From contig JAHEWK010000025.1 in assembly GCA_020740775.1 (NCBI GenBank), positions 248,001 through 312,000 of the forward strand: a stretch of 64,000 nt of DNA, in the 5' to 3' direction. The notes under the pieces were generated by a model, which searched no databases, was not told where the DNA came from, and worked only from the letters and a program-made list of their open reading frames with translations. Shown here piece after piece: positions 20,954 to 33,399 of the stretch (positions within the stretch are counted from its first letter, which is position 1; each line of letters begins with the position of its first letter). The stretch comes from Ilyonectria destructans (lineage: Eukaryota; Ascomycota; Sordariomycetes; Hypocreales; Nectriaceae). The position numbers were made by a program, and so were the translations under genes.

Positions 20954-22371
20954 ATGAGCTCTGGAAAGCGCAGGCGTTCCGTCCTGGAGGAGAGCCGTGC
21001 GCAATGTCCCTTCACCATTGCTTTAATGGACGACCCGTCGCAGGCAGGACGTGAGCGACAGAAGGACAAAAAGAGAAAATGCGAGGGCCAAAAAGAACAA
21101 GATGGGATACAAAGCCAGGGTTTTCCCTTCTCCACCGGCGCGTTCAACACGCACACCACCCTGGATCTCTGCTACATTGTTGAACCTGAAATTGAATGGC
21201 GAAAAATGAGGCGGTACAATAGCTTCGTCCGTGAGTATCAAACGGCTTCTCTACAGACAAGAGGCTCACTGACACAGCTTGGCAGTCAACGAGGTCAAGT
21301 ATTACACGGACAGCTTCGTTCATGTCGCCAACGAGCGTACTATTGAGCGACAACAAGCAGCAGTGAGCTTAGCCAAAGATGGGCTAATCAAGAAGTCGGA
21401 CAACGATTGGGTGGCTTGGATTCTGGAGATTCGGGCTGCGGATGAGCACCACGTTTATGCACGCGTGTATTGGATGTACTCGCCCGATGAGCTGCCAGCT
21501 GGAACGGTTTGTGACAAGAAAAAAATGCAGGGACGTCAGTCATACCATGGTCACAACGAGCTGGTTGCATCGAATCATAGTAAGTCGTCCCTGCCTGCTG
21601 CACGGTGGAGTGCGACAGTCTTAACAGTTGACCAACAGTGGACATCATCAATGTAATCAGTGTTATCATGCCAGCAACCGTCAGTCAATGGATCGAGTCA
21701 GATGATGACATGATCATGGACGGGCTGTATTGGCGGCAGACATTTAACTACCTTAGCTCCCGGCTCTCGGTAAGAGATTTCAATACTTCTCTTATTCCCG
21801 CCAAGTCTCACACTTTTAGCCTGCCGAACTGATTTGCGAATGCAAAACCCCTGCGAACCCGGATAGGATGTTGATAGGGTGCACTAGTAGGACTTGCGGG
21901 GAATGGATGCATCACGAATGCCAACATCATGACGTGCTCATGAGGGTGTATGACCGACTAGGCACCGAGAAGCCACAGCAAAGCGAGCCAACGACAGGCA
22001 AGGAAGAGGACAGTGATAGTAAAGCAGCACGCCCTCTCAGTCCAAAAGTTGTGGAGGAGAAAGAGATGCAGCCGGTAATCGACGAGGTCGATAAAGATGT
22101 CCGTGTTCAGGAAGGAACTCCACAAACGCCGGAGGCATTAACCCTAAGACCCAAGGTGTTAAGTACCAATGCACAAGCGAAGCCGCCTGCGAAGAAGAGC
22201 CGCAAGAAAACCACTGACTCCAAGCCATATATCGGGCTCTTCGAGGCGACTCTGATGGACGACGGCCCTACAACGTGGACGATTCATGATCTGCGGGAAA
22301 ACGTTTCGGGCGGCGAGAAGATCTGGAATGAGCATGCCCATTGCTTATTGTGCGGCGTCACCATTGACTAA
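20954..22371 (+). CDS. BAH-PHD chromatin reader-like protein
   Basis: Exons 20954-21230, 21286-21579, 21639-21769 and 21820-22371 give 417 residues. The introns (55, 59 and 50 bp) have GTGAGT/GTAAGT/GTAAGA donors and consistent phases. A BAH domain covers about residues 75-235 (FVLNEVKYYTDSFVHV, WVAWILEIRA, HVYARVYWMYSPDEL). A PHD-like finger follows at about 238-285 (ICECKTPANPDRMLIGC, CGEWMHHECQ). A Lys/Glu-rich linker leads to a conserved-looking end with WTIHDLRENV and HCLLCGVTID. BAH-PHD architecture is that of fungal EPR-1, which reads H3K27 methylation. Many ascomycetes carry extra copies near transposons. Which mark this copy binds is not shown by the sequence. Confidence 0.8.
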
Positions 22372-23024
22372 ACTACTCTTGCACGACGGCTAGATCCATG
22401 AGGGGTAGCAACCTTGCGCAGGATTATCTAGTCGGCTCAAACCCGACCCTGAGGCGAGACCCCTGCTATTCAACCTCATCGATCACGAGGTTCAGTTCAT
22501 AGAGCTAGCAAGCTCAAACACCAAGTCTATTCTTTGAGATGATTAGATGTTCTCCGAGGCCGACAAGATAATTTGGCGTTCAGTGCAAGACACGGCCTTT
22601 CTGATACATCACAGCCTCATGCACGACAGACTCAAGTTGGAGCCTGTCCGAAACTCCCGGAATGGCTCGGGACAGTCAGGTCAGGACAGTCAAATGATAG
22701 GGATTAATGCACTAAGCAATGGTTAAGAGACGCTGTCTCTGGACTAGGATCTGAATAGGAATAACTCGGTCTTTACATCGAGCAGAGATCCACTAATATA
22801 CATTCTTGGGTAGGCTGTTTCTGCAATTCCAACTGAGATTCATCCTCCTTGGAAACCTTTCGCTTTTTTGGCTGAGGTCTAGATGTCTCCATCTCGTTAT
22901 CCTTTCGTGATCTCTTCCTGATCTGCTCAGCAGCAGCTACCGCCATTTCTCTAGCCTTCGCACTCGGTTTTCGCGTACGTTTCGTTTCCTGGAGGGGTTG
23001 TGGCGTCGTGGATAAGGGAGAGGA
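22372..23024. other. Intergenic with a short basic frame
   Basis: On the minus strand, codons from about 23048 to 22773 give a Lys/Arg-rich segment (KRTRKPSAKAREM, KKRKVSKEDES). Its apparent start lies inside the adjoining MITE. It could be the end of a decayed DNA-binding or element protein. It is not strong enough to call a gene. Confidence 0.35.
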
Positions 23025-23140
23025 CAGCGCTCCTAATAGTCCGACCAAATTTTCGGACTAATAGTCTGCGGACTATTAGTCTAGTCTGCAGTTCTCGGAC
23101 CAGACTGCTAGCCCAGTCTGACTTGACCAGACTGACCAGT
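23025..23140. mobile_element. MITE family 'CTAATAG', copy 1 (partial)
   Basis: Starts CAGCGCTCCTAATAGT at 23025, the same end as at 26594 and (inverted) at 27850. Inside are repeated GGACTAATAGTC and GGACTATTAGTC palindromes. It is followed by a (GT)n tract from about 23138 to 23157, and no right terminus was found, so the copy appears truncated. The CAGYG start resembles hAT-type termini. Confidence 0.6.
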
Positions 23141-23157
23141 GTGTGTGTGTGTGTGTA

Positions 23158-25727
23158 TTTTGACGCCGTTAGGCGTCCTTAAGGACGCGATCCCTTTGGG
23201 GATATCGGGCGTGTTACGCTAGGTCTAGATACAAGCCCTATGTAACAAATCTCTCACAGGAAATCCCTGCTTAATGAAAATCAGAGTCTCTCGCCCGTCA
23301 GCGGGGTATTGAGCTCCCAGGGCATGCAATCAAGCCGTTATTTTTCTTCCAACCAGCTAGAAATCCTTCTTACCCTTTATCCTCGCCGTCTGGCGTTCCA
23401 AGCCTCCAGAAACTAAGGCCTATCCGAAGATGGCAAGGCAGAAGGGGGGAATGACCGGGAATGGGACTTGGTTTTCTCGGCTCTTCATGAGGTGGAATGA
23501 CAGAGGATCAGTCGTATAAAGGCCAATACTTGACGCCATCTCCCTTGGGGTCCCATTTTCGGCCCCTACCCTAATCGCAATGTGCTTCTGAGTTGTCTCC
23601 AGCGTTATTGAATACGACAGATGGATTCACTGCCTTCTCCGGGTGCCACTTTTCATGCGGGTGTAGACCTAAGTCAAGGGAATTCGGTCTTCATTTCTTT
23701 CTGTCACTCCGAAAGAGGCATTGTGAAGCCCCTCATACTCATGAAACCAATCAGCCCTTGAGGCCGCCATGCATGCGAGACCGCTTCGCCAACTCCATTC
23801 AAGCGTCTCTCTCCAGGCAGCATTCATGCGTGTCGGTGAATCCACGGTCAGACGATTTCCTTTGACACTCCTGCGCCCTCCTTTATGTGTTCTCTTCCCC
23901 ACTCTCGCCTTCACCGAAGTTCTCCTCAAGGCGCACTTATGCCCTAGGTTAGGCAGGCACTTCCTCCGACACCTGTTCCGTCCGCTGAGAAGTGAATCAT
24001 TCCTATGTTCGCGAGCCTGCATTGTGGCAACATCGGGTGGACCGACGACCAACCCAGGGCTAGAGCAGGCGACTTCGACTTCGACTTCGCCGTTCTCTCC
24101 CCGACCCTCTTCCTTCGTGGGCTTCTCGCAAGTCGCAGCCGCGGAAGCCATGATGACCCATGCCATTATGCCTCGCCGTCGTCACACCATGTAGTTCACC
24201 CATTAAGGGGTATGCCAAGTGATCGTTTGCTCCGGTAATGCCGAAAAGTTTCGTTTAACTCATCAGGTCAAGCTCCGGTTAAGCGAAAGAAACAAACATG
24301 TGTGATCGGGAAAAGATATAGTGGGGCCTGTAGCCCACTTATCCCTTTCCCGCCTTCCGCCCATTTGACATTTCACTTGGCCGCCATCGTCCTGACAGCT
24401 ATTTGCCTATCTGATTCCCAACCCTTAAATGTTTCCACCATATCGCATCCTCAAGATCAGACCGCCTACCACGCGTGCCAAGCGTGCCACACTACACACT
24501 CCAGTGACCATCCACACATCCGTGGCCACAATTCTCCTCGCGGTTAGATTCTGCCACACCCTGGCTGTTCCATCTGAAGTCGGGTGCTCGGCAGCATTGG
24601 CTGGTTCCGCGCATCCGCAAATACAACTTCAATAGAAATAGGACGAGCAAATCTGCGTTTCCCTTGCCGTCAACCTCTGCCACGGCGTTAGTGCTCTGTA
24701 GATTTGTATTATTATGCACAGGCGCAACTAGATTGTTCATACGCGGATATATGCCACTGAACGAGGTACTGTTAAGATTTGGCAAGATGCGTCCAGGGGA
24801 CCTAGCAGATATTATCAGCTCCTCGTGGAGGACATTGCCACCGGCCTCAACGCCGTGTCTGCCAACTGCGACGGTGGCGGTGGCGGGACGTCCCGTCGGT
24901 GCGTTTACGTTTCCAGCAAGCTTTGTTGCATTGGAGAAAGGGAAGTAAGAAGATAAGGGCGATGGAGGAGGCGGTGGTGGGCAAACACACAAATCAGGGT
25001 CAAACTTTCCAATAAGCTTCAGAGTCCTCGAGCCAGAGTGCGTGAAGAGTAATTCGGAGTTACGGTGGTGCAATTCCTCACGAGTAGAAGCATCACCAGA
25101 GTGGCTGAATGGATGTTGGTTAGGAGAACTTGAGAGTACCATGTTTGGTTGTGCCCTTGCCAGACGGTGTCTGGGGGGAATAAAAGTGAAATAGAAGGAG
25201 TATAAAGCTGGGCGTACGGAGAAGGGCGGTTCGCTGCCTTCGGAACAAAAGAGTATATATCGTGGTGTATGATGTTGGGAAAATGCCCGCTTAACAATTT
25301 GAATTAGTACTGGCGTATCTGTCTCCCAACAACGGAAGTTTCCTGGCGATGCGATCAGAGTTTAACAAGGGCCAACCCAGGGCCTGCAAAAAAAAAAGCC
25401 ATCCTGACACAAGGTATTGGCTTTCACATGTCAAATCAAGGGAGGGGTGAGTTGGCGGGATCTAGGATATACCTGCTACACACAGTCTACGTCGCCAGAT
25501 ACCTCTCTCATCGGCTGGTCTTAATCCTTCACTGTTTCTCCCCAGAATATCACATTTTCTTCTCGTAGTCATTTGCATACTTATTACTCTTACCGAGTCG
25601 ATCCGCCCGTCAACATCATAACCTGGACGTTAAACTGGTAGATGGTCCTATCGTCACCCAATGGTTCTTCATTTTCGCGCACCACCACTAGATCAGCGTT
25701 GCATGATAACGAGCCAACATTCGCGAT
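23158..25727. other. Intergenic, no gene recognised
   Basis: Long overlapping frames exist on both strands (for example 23669-24194 and 24492-25142), but they are low-complexity, lack domains and lack a convincing start. They were not called. A TC- and Pro-rich tract lies near 24960-24985. Confidence 0.4.
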
Positions 25728-26621
25728 ATGGCGTCCGATCACAGGCTTTTTGTGCCAGCGTTTGAAGAGGTCAAGGTTGACCAAATCACTGAGAGCAGGA
25801 CATCAAATATTATTGCCATGCTTTCAACATCACTGCAGTCAGGCATAAATCTGATTCGATTCCTTCGCCGCAGCATCAGCCTTCACACCTTACGACCAGG
25901 CGTCCTAGCCTCAGAGGCGCCTCCAAAGCCTCTGCCACTCTCAGAGGCCAATATCCTGACTCTGACCCAGGAACCACTCATCACTAAGATGCTCCAGCAG
26001 AATGGTGCTTACCAGGATCCAGAATCGAAGGCCATATTCCCGCGACTGATAAGCAGGGTTCTTTACTCGGAGTCGGTAGGTGATGATCAGGCTATCAGAG
26101 CAGCCCCTAGTGTTCATTGGAAGTTTGCGCGACAAGGTAAGGCGGCTTTGTGACAGGACCAAGACCTAGATCCATCAAACTAATCACCTTTCACTCTAGG
26201 CACCAGTCTCGTAAACATCTCTATCGATGGAGGCAGGCCCGCAGTTGCAGAGGAGGATGTTACTTTCGAACGGAAGGCCTTCATTGATGGTGTGACGTAT
26301 CTTCTCAAGGCACTTCCCCAGGCCTTCGATGTTTGCGAACTAAGGCGGATCCAGTCCGCTCTGCCCGAGGATGTCACCCATCTGGACCTGAGGGCTTTTC
26401 GGCCTGGAGCCGGCTCCACCCAATCCGCTTCTGGTCAATCACGATCCATTCTGCACCGCGGTGTTCGGATAGGCGTAGTCAACTTGATCTTCTTCCTCAG
26501 CTTTCTGATGCCTTATCTGATGTATCTCCTCCGCTACGCAGCACGGATGGAGCGGAAATACAAGGTCTCCGAGACCCTGGTCAGCCATGGGCTCAGCGCT
26601 CCTAATAGTGCGGACCATTAA
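25728..26621 (+). pseudogene. Fungal protein of unknown function, 3' end replaced by a MITE
   Basis: Exon 1 covers 25728-26136 and exon 2 starts at 26200. The 63-bp intron (GTAAGG, branch AACTAATC, CTAG) keeps the frame (RQG|TSLV). The product has a soluble N-terminal region with MLSTSLQSGINLIRFLRRS and one strong hydrophobic stretch near the end (GVVNLIFFLSFLMPYLMYLL), followed by MERKYKVSETLVSHG. This layout matches an uncharacterised ascomycete family in which the sequence normally continues well past that point. Here the CTAATAG MITE begins at 26594, and the last nine codons to the TAA at 26619-26621 are MITE-derived. The gene is therefore truncated, though a shortened protein remains possible. 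Confidence 0.55.
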
Positions 26622-26814
26622 GAGGACTATTAGTGCACACTGTAGTGCAGACTAATAGTCCATGAACTATTGGTTTAGTGTACATCTCTCGGACTACACT
26701 GATGGTCCAGTGCAGGCCTCACGGACCACGCTGATGGTTCAGTGTAACTCAGCCAGACTGACCAGTAGTCCAGTGCGAGGGTCGCAGACTAACAGTCTCA
26801 CTATTAGTGCGCCC
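26594..26814. mobile_element. MITE family 'CTAATAG', copy 2
   Basis: A 221-bp element from CAGCGCTCCTAATAGTGCGG to CACTATTAGTGCGCCC. The two ends share GCGC-x-CTAATAGTG in inverted orientation. Multiple internal ACTAATAGTCC / GGACTATTAG and CCAGACTG-type repeats look like subterminal binding motifs. No exact target duplication could be identified. Confidence 0.65.
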
Positions 26815-27624
26815 AAGATTCAACGTGCGTCAAGCAACGTCTTTCCACGGCTGTAGCCCGCTCCCGAGTACCCAGTCAAGAACTACGCAACCCAACGCGT
26901 CGGACGCGTCGAGCTCGCGTGGCGAAATTTCCAAGACGTTGCTAAGATATGTTAGCGGGTACAGTTGCTGCACTGCGTTGAATTATTGTATCCTAAGTAT
27001 CGCGCAACTGAAACCATCGTCCTAGCAAGACCCCAGAATTACATGCATGTACATGCTTTGGAATGGGCTATCTGGCTGATTTCCCGTGAAAAACATTTAC
27101 AGCCTGAGAGACAATGAAGTGCGTGTTGTCTGAGTGGTGAATCCCAAGTTGTGGAGTTAAGAGATACCAGCCCTGCCATTTCAGATAGGCGGGGCGCCAG
27201 GTAGCCTCTATCCGGCGCCTATAGGGTAGACTGGCGGCAAAACCCCATTGAGCGAAACAGTTGAGATGCCAATAATCACGCTGGTCTCTCCGTGAGAATC
27301 ACACTCCTTCTAGTTAAGACTACAGTCACTGACTTTCTGGGAGCTCTCGTCTGGTATCAATTCTGTCATGATCTGAGATATATGGCCAAGTTTCTGTTTA
27401 CAGTCGAGAAAGTGCATGACGGTAAACCTTGGCCCCATCTTCTCCACCAATGTAATAGATTACGTCCCAACCCAAGGCGCAGATTAAGTCAAATCTATGT
27501 CCGCTTGAAAGCTATTCATCTCTTAATTATTTACGTCTACTCTTCCTTTTCCATGCTGTACCGTTTTTATTGAAGACAGGAGCCCACAGGAGGCAGCCTG
27601 GGAGGAACGAGGAGGGGCCGGCCG

Positions 27625-27850
27625 CAAGTGGGGCTATTACTTTCAGACTAATAGTGTAGACCACAGTTTGCACTGTAGTTTAGTTTGACCGTGACGGACA
27701 GACTAATAGTGCAGTTTGCGCATCTTAGGCAAACTGGTAGTTTAGTCTGGCTAAGTCAAACGGACCGGTAGTTTAGTTTGGCTAAATTAAACGCACTAAA
27801 TGAGCAGTTTAAGGCTTTCACACGGACTGGTTGCACTATTAGGAGCACTG
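27625..27850. mobile_element. MITE family 'CTAATAG', copy 3
   Basis: The right end at 27850 reads, inverted, CAGTGCTCCTAATAGTGCAA, matching the other two copies. The left end near 27625 (CAAGTGGGGCTATTAC) is diverged. Internal repeats TAGTTTAGTTTG and GACTAATAGTG recur several times. Flanks 26815-27624 and 27851-28712 contain nothing I recognise. Confidence 0.55.
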
Positions 27851-28712
27851 GGCCAACCTGATGAGGGCTGGATCACTGCGGCGAGTACCGAAAAATGGCA
27901 GCGGGTTTTGAGCTTCGATAATTATACCCGTAATAAATAGAGATATGTACGGATCACTACAGTAGTGCAGATGATATGTTTTCTCTGAGTTAGCAAGACG
28001 AACGTTACGTACCCTTTGGCCCGCCAGGCCAATCACATCGCATTCCATACAAGTCTATCCTGGTAAACCGCGTTCAGCGATTGGAGCGGGCCTGGTTGGT
28101 TGGACGGCAGCTGCTCAAGGATAAGGGCAGGCAATCTCGACCATTCTAAGCGCAGCCCGTCTTGCCGGAAAGAGATTGGGCGAACACAGCAAAACTTAAC
28201 AGTCCGCTCCCTGTTAAATTGCTTACACGTTTTACGCAAGTGGAAGTTGCGGGTCGCCTGGTGAAAAAGTCTGGTGGAAGTTTGGTGGAAGTTTGGCGGA
28301 AACTCGTGGAATTCTCGCGCAGGGTTAGGGTTCCCGATGCTGCCATTCCCGGATCCGCGAGCCTTGGCATTGCATCAACAGGATCCACCCCTCCTGAAGC
28401 CCCACTCCACCTCAACCAGTCAAAGACTTGCGCCGCGTCCAAGACCTTGATACTGTGTACATCGCCGGGCCCGAAGGCGTTGGAACGCCTGCGACATGAT
28501 GGGAATGACGCCCATGTTGGAGTGGGGACCGGGCGTCTGAAGACAAGAACAGAGACGGGTCAGTAAAGGAGAGTAGGCGGTGATTTAAGTTCGGATCGTC
28601 TGGACTATTTAGGTATACGAGAGCTCCCACTCTAAAAGCGGACGACATTTCCTCTGAGAAACTCGGCATAACGCTAAGCTTCAAGTACTAGCAATCTCGA
28701 AGAGACGCAGAA

Positions 28713-29931
28713 ATGGCACGCGATAACCTCTCCATCGTGCTCGCTGAGCGACCAACCTCCAGCATCATCCCCGGCCAAACCTTCAAACAAAAGATCACCG
28801 CAACGCCCTCACCCTCAGACCTCAAAGATGGCCAAATCCTCGTCGTGACGCTCTACCTCTCCCTCGACCCGGCGATGAGAGGATGGCTCAGCGGTATCTC
28901 ATACCTCCCTCTCTCAGCGCCCAATTCCCCTCTTCAAGCTGACTAACGCCAATATCTCAGACACACGCTCCTACCTCCCGCCCGTGCAAATCGGCGAGAC
29001 CATGCGCGGCGCCTGCGCCTGCAGAGTCCTAGCCTCCAAGAGCGAGCTCGCTCAAGAAGGCGACATCGTCGCCGCCTTCCCCGGCTGGACCGAGTACGCC
29101 ATCCTGTCGGAGGGTGGCTTCGAGCCCGTCTCCCTCTACCCAGGCTGGCAGGAGCCGCAGGACCTGCTCTCGGTGTTGGGCATCACCGGCCTGACGGCAT
29201 GGTGGGGCATGACGCAGATCGGCGACCCCAAGCCGGGCGAGCTGGTCGTTGTGTCGGGCGCTGCGGGCGCGACGGGGAGTGTGGCCGGGCAGATTGCCAA
29301 GATCAAGGGCGCAAGGGTGGTGGGAATCTGTGGGAGTGATGAGAAGTGCCGGTGGTTGATGGAAGAGTTGGGCTTTGATTGGGCCTTGAACTATAAGGCC
29401 GATGATTTTAAGGAGACGTTGGAGGAGGCGACCAAGGATTACATTGACGTCTACTACGACAATGGTAAGTTCAAAGCGGCCGAGATGTTCCCGGCCGGTC
29501 TTGTCGCTAACGGAATCCGTTAGTCGGAGGCGAGATCCTCGACATGTGTCTGCTGAGAGCCAAAGAACGCGCTCGCTTCGTCGAGTGCGGCGTCGTCAGC
29601 CAGTACAACGCAGCGGAGCCCCAAGGACCGCGACATTTTATCAACGTCATCTCTATGCGGATCAAAATGCAGGGCTTCATTATCCTCGACCATGCAGAGC
29701 ACTTCCCCAATGCGCGGGCGGAGCTCTCCCAGTGGATCGCTGAGGGGAAGCTAAAGCAGAACGAGACCATCATTCGGGGCGGGTTGAAGAACGCCGAACA
29801 GGCTCTCGTGGACTTGTACAAGGGCGTCAATACAGGTATGTGACATGGAGTATGCGGAGTTGCGGGTTGATACTAACAACGGCAAAGGCAAACTGATTGT
29901 TGAGACCAAGAACCCAAATGAGAGTCCTTGA
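28713..29931 (+). CDS. MDR-family NAD(P)-dependent oxidoreductase
   Basis: Exons 28713-28893, 28961-29464, 29524-29835 and 29888-29931 give 346 residues, the usual length. The introns (67, 59, 52 bp) show GACTAAC, GCTAACG and TACTAAC branch sites and matching phases. The protein belongs to the medium-chain dehydrogenase/reductase superfamily, in the zinc-independent prostaglandin-reductase/2-alkenal-reductase branch. It has an N-terminal GroES-like part (SLDPAMRGWLS), then LGITGLTAWWGM and a Rossmann fold with SGAAGATGSVAGQIAKIKGA for the dinucleotide. Catalytic zinc cysteines are not apparent. It would reduce activated double bonds in the cytosol; the substrate is unknown. It appears intact and is the most ordinary metabolic gene in the window. 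Confidence 0.9.
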
Positions 29932-30564
29932 AACTTGTAAAACTGTTGTGTACCAAAGCAGAATGAGATGGCCCGCCCATGACATTTTTAATGACAAATA
30001 TCTGATTTGGCCGTATCTCTTGCAAGATATTCGTTGATGATAGGAATAGTGTCAGAGTCTCATAGCGTTCTCACACCATCGAGCCGCCTTGCAGCGACAA
30101 TCGCGATCGACTTGACCGGGTGGCCGTATGAGACTGGCCCTCATTGTCAACGCTACTATTACCCCTTTACTAGTTCCTTTTGACTCAAACGTTGTGCAGT
30201 CGCTGACGTCTTTGTTCTCGGCTTGTTGTTTCTTGAGCTTCTCCCGTTGTTGTACCTTATCCGACTTTTCGCGCCATTCTCGATATCGCTTGGCTTTTCG
30301 TCGTTAGGGTTAACGTGTCTCCAAGCACGTAAACAACAGTTTACATGCTCAGCCAGATGGTTTTCAGTATCCGATTGTTGAAGGACTTGGCGAAGGGATT
30401 GAATGCGGCGCAATTCGGCCTGGATCTAAAGCTGACCGTCATCGAGCAACTGGTTATAGTATTCTTCTCTCGCAAAACTCAATGCAGCCCATGTAATGGC
30501 TCAGCTTGTCAGTGATGTCTTCATCATGTGGGTCAGCACTGAGGCAAGTGATAGGCCTCAGACG
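29932..30564. other. Intergenic, nothing recognised
   Basis: Spacer between the oxidoreductase gene and the hAT element. No supported gene. Confidence 0.5.
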
Positions 30565-30895
30565 CAAGGCTCGGACCCACTACACTGCAAATCCACGTGG
30601 ACCACATATAAGTGGCCCATCTCTATTACATCCACTTGTCGGCGCTCAGATTACGTAATAATCCACTACACTTGGACCTGAAAGTGGATGTAATGGAGTG
30701 GATTTAGGTGGATTTAGGTACAGTGGGATATTCCCTGACCCTGTACGGTTCACAGTACTTATTTTTGTATATAATTGCCTATTAAATCGAGGTATCTGGA
30801 CCCAAGTTAGCCGAGGTCGATCACCCCTACAGCTAATCTTATAACATTATACGAGAAACTACCCCTATTGAGCGCGTTTTCTACAGATTTCCTGC

Positions 30896-30918
30896 TTTTT
30901 TTTTTTTTTTTTTTTTTT
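30896..30918. repeat. Poly-T tract (23 bp)
   Basis: Homopolymer directly upstream of the hAT transposase ATG at 30923. Confidence 0.95.
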
Positions 30919-30922
30919 GACG

Positions 30923-33399
30923 ATGTCAGCCAACCAGCCAGGCCAACAGCAGCAGCTCCAAGACCGTCTTTTTCGCCATTTCAGAGGCTGGACTTGGTCA
31001 GAACGCGCTCGTGATACTAGCTCTTGGCTGTGGGACTTTGGCTACGATATTCAACGTCATGGCTTACGCAAATGGGCTTGCAAGAACTGTATCCTCGGAA
31101 ATCGTCCCATTATCGCGAGTTTTACCTCTTCAGGTCTCTAGAATGCGGCAAATCATCTATGGCGTGAACACAAAACACCAGCACCAGAGGGAGAGAAAAA
31201 GAGCACAGCACAGCTGAAATCCAAAGGCGCACTAAAATCGAACCAGCCGACTATTGCCTCTATTTTGAAACTGGACGTCAACAAGCCTACGGAACAGAAT
31301 ATCGCGAATAGCTTCATCTCACGCTTTAATAAGCAACACTTTCAGCGTATGCTAGTCGAGTTAATCGTCAGTAGCAACCAGTCATTTTCCTTCGCCGAGA
31401 ACCCCATCCTCCGAGAAATCTTCGACTATTTGAGTCCCTCCGTTTCGATCCAACACGCCAACTTGAGTGCCAGAGCTGTCCGATATAAGATCATTCAAGA
31501 GTATAACCGCCACAAGCAGACAGTTATCGAGGTGCTGAGGAACTCCCCTAGAGCGCTTCACATCTCATTTGATGGCTGGACGTCTCGAAATAAGCTTGCC
31601 CTCTACGGCATTGCTTGTTTTTTCAGAGATGAGAAGAATCGGCCATGCAAAATCATGATTGGGGTTCCAGAGGCTCATCGTCACTTCAGCTCAACAATCG
31701 GTGGGGAGGTTCTCGACGTCCTACACACTCTTGGCGTGAGTCCAGAGAAGATTGGCTATTTCACGCTCGATAATGCTGAAAACAACGATACTGCAATGGA
31801 GGTTATTGGTGCTGAACTTGGGTTTGATGGCTGACTACGCCGAGGACGCTATATTGGCCACACAATTAACTTGTCAGCCAAGGCGCTCTTATTTGGCAAA
31901 AACGCCGACGCGTTCGAGCAGCAATTATCTGGCACAGAAGCATTATCTGATACTGAATACGCTCGATGGCGCAAAAAAGGACCAGTTGGCAAGTTACACA
32001 ATATCGTAGTTGATGTGCATATTAGCCATCGGCTGATTTACTTATTCAAGGAGGTTCAGAGGGTAAGCTGGTTTTATTAAATCCTATTCGTCTCATACTA
32101 ATTCGGTATATCTAACAGGACGAAATTAATCGCGCCACCACCCTTAAACTCCGATCGAAGAAACCACTCAAGCTAATTATCGATAACGACACGCGTTGGC
32201 TGTCGCAACTCTACATGATCCGCAGGGCTCTACGGTTGAAAACCTCTATCGAACTCCTACTGATCAAGTATAAGGCGCAATAGGAGGACGAAAATCGGTC
32301 TAAAAAGACTGGCCAAGTAACACAAACCAAGTTGGCGAAAAAACCACGCATCCTCCGAGACGAGAATCAGCTAACGGACAAAGACTGGGAGGTTCTTTAC
32401 CATTTGGAGGCTATTCTGACTGTTTTTGAGACCGTGGTAAAGACACTTGAGGGCGATGGATACATCCGCAGGCGTAAGCAAGGCTGGACTGGCTCCTATG
32501 GCAATATCTGGGACGTGGTGCTTGGCTATGAGTTGCTGCTTAACACACTGGAAGAATATAAGCAGCTTGCTGCTGATTTTTCTGATCCAGAGCACTTCCG
32601 CATCGGAATCAACCTTGCTTGGGATAAGCTGGATGAATATTATCGGCGGCTGGACGAGACGCCCATCTACTATACGGCTATGGCGCTCCATCCAGCTTAT
32701 CGTTGGGACTGGTTTGATGAAACGTGGGCTCATAAGCCTAGCTGGGTTGAAAAGGCAAAAGAGATGGTTGCCGACGTCTGGCTGTCCGATTACGCTCATC
32801 TCGAGGTTAGAACCAGCAGCAGCAGAGGCGACGACGAGCCACCAGCAAAAAGACCTCGGTTTTTCAATCCCTTCGAGAAGAACAGTCGTCTGCCAAGCTC
32901 AATACCAGCCTACGCAGCAGCTATTGTGGGTGACGAGTACCAAGCGTGGCAGACGGATCGTGACGCCAGCGACGGCAACGTTCGTGATCCAATTGGTTAC
33001 TGGATCACTAAGCAAGGCAGATATCCTCGGTTATCCAGGATGGCCTTGGACTTCCTGACGATCCAGCCGATGTCAGCCGAGTGTGAGAGGTTATTTTCAG
33101 CTGCTGGCAAGATGGTCTCGGGGTTGCGTACGAACCTAGATGCTGAGATTATCGCCATTTGTCAGGTCTTACGCTCTTGGTACCGTGCTGGCCTTATCAA
33201 GGACCTGGATCCATTGCTTAAGTCACACCTCGAAAGTAAGCTGGATGCCGGCTGTGGGACTCTAAGCGACGACGAGCTGACTCTTGCTGAGTCAAAATGG
33301 CTATTCGAGGGCGAGGACAGCGCCAGCGAGGTTGACGATTCATCACAGCAGCAAGAGGCTGAAGAGTTAGTGTCAACCTCTGAAAGTGAGGCTGAATAG
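30923..33399 (+). pseudogene. hAT transposase with three nonsense codons
   Basis: Exons 30923-32062 and 32119-33399 are joined by a 56-bp intron (GTAAGC, branch CATACTAAT, CTAACAG). The conceptual product is about 807 residues. An N-terminal zinc-finger-like part (KWACKNCILG, ...HLWREH) is cut by TAG at 31139-31141. The core with ALHISFDGWTSRN and GYFTLDNAENNDTA is cut by TGA at 31832-31834 (CGA to TGA is likely, since LRRGRYIGHTINL follows). A TAG at 32281-32283 lies before the intact dimerisation region (PMSAECERLFSAAGKMVSG). There are no frameshifts, so decay is by point mutation only, of the RIP or deamination type. Confidence 0.9.

Noticed and set aside
23669..25142. Overlapping frames of 140-216 codons on both strands
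   Set aside because: No domains, heavy low complexity and no coherent splice sites. Probably chance frames in GC-rich sequence.
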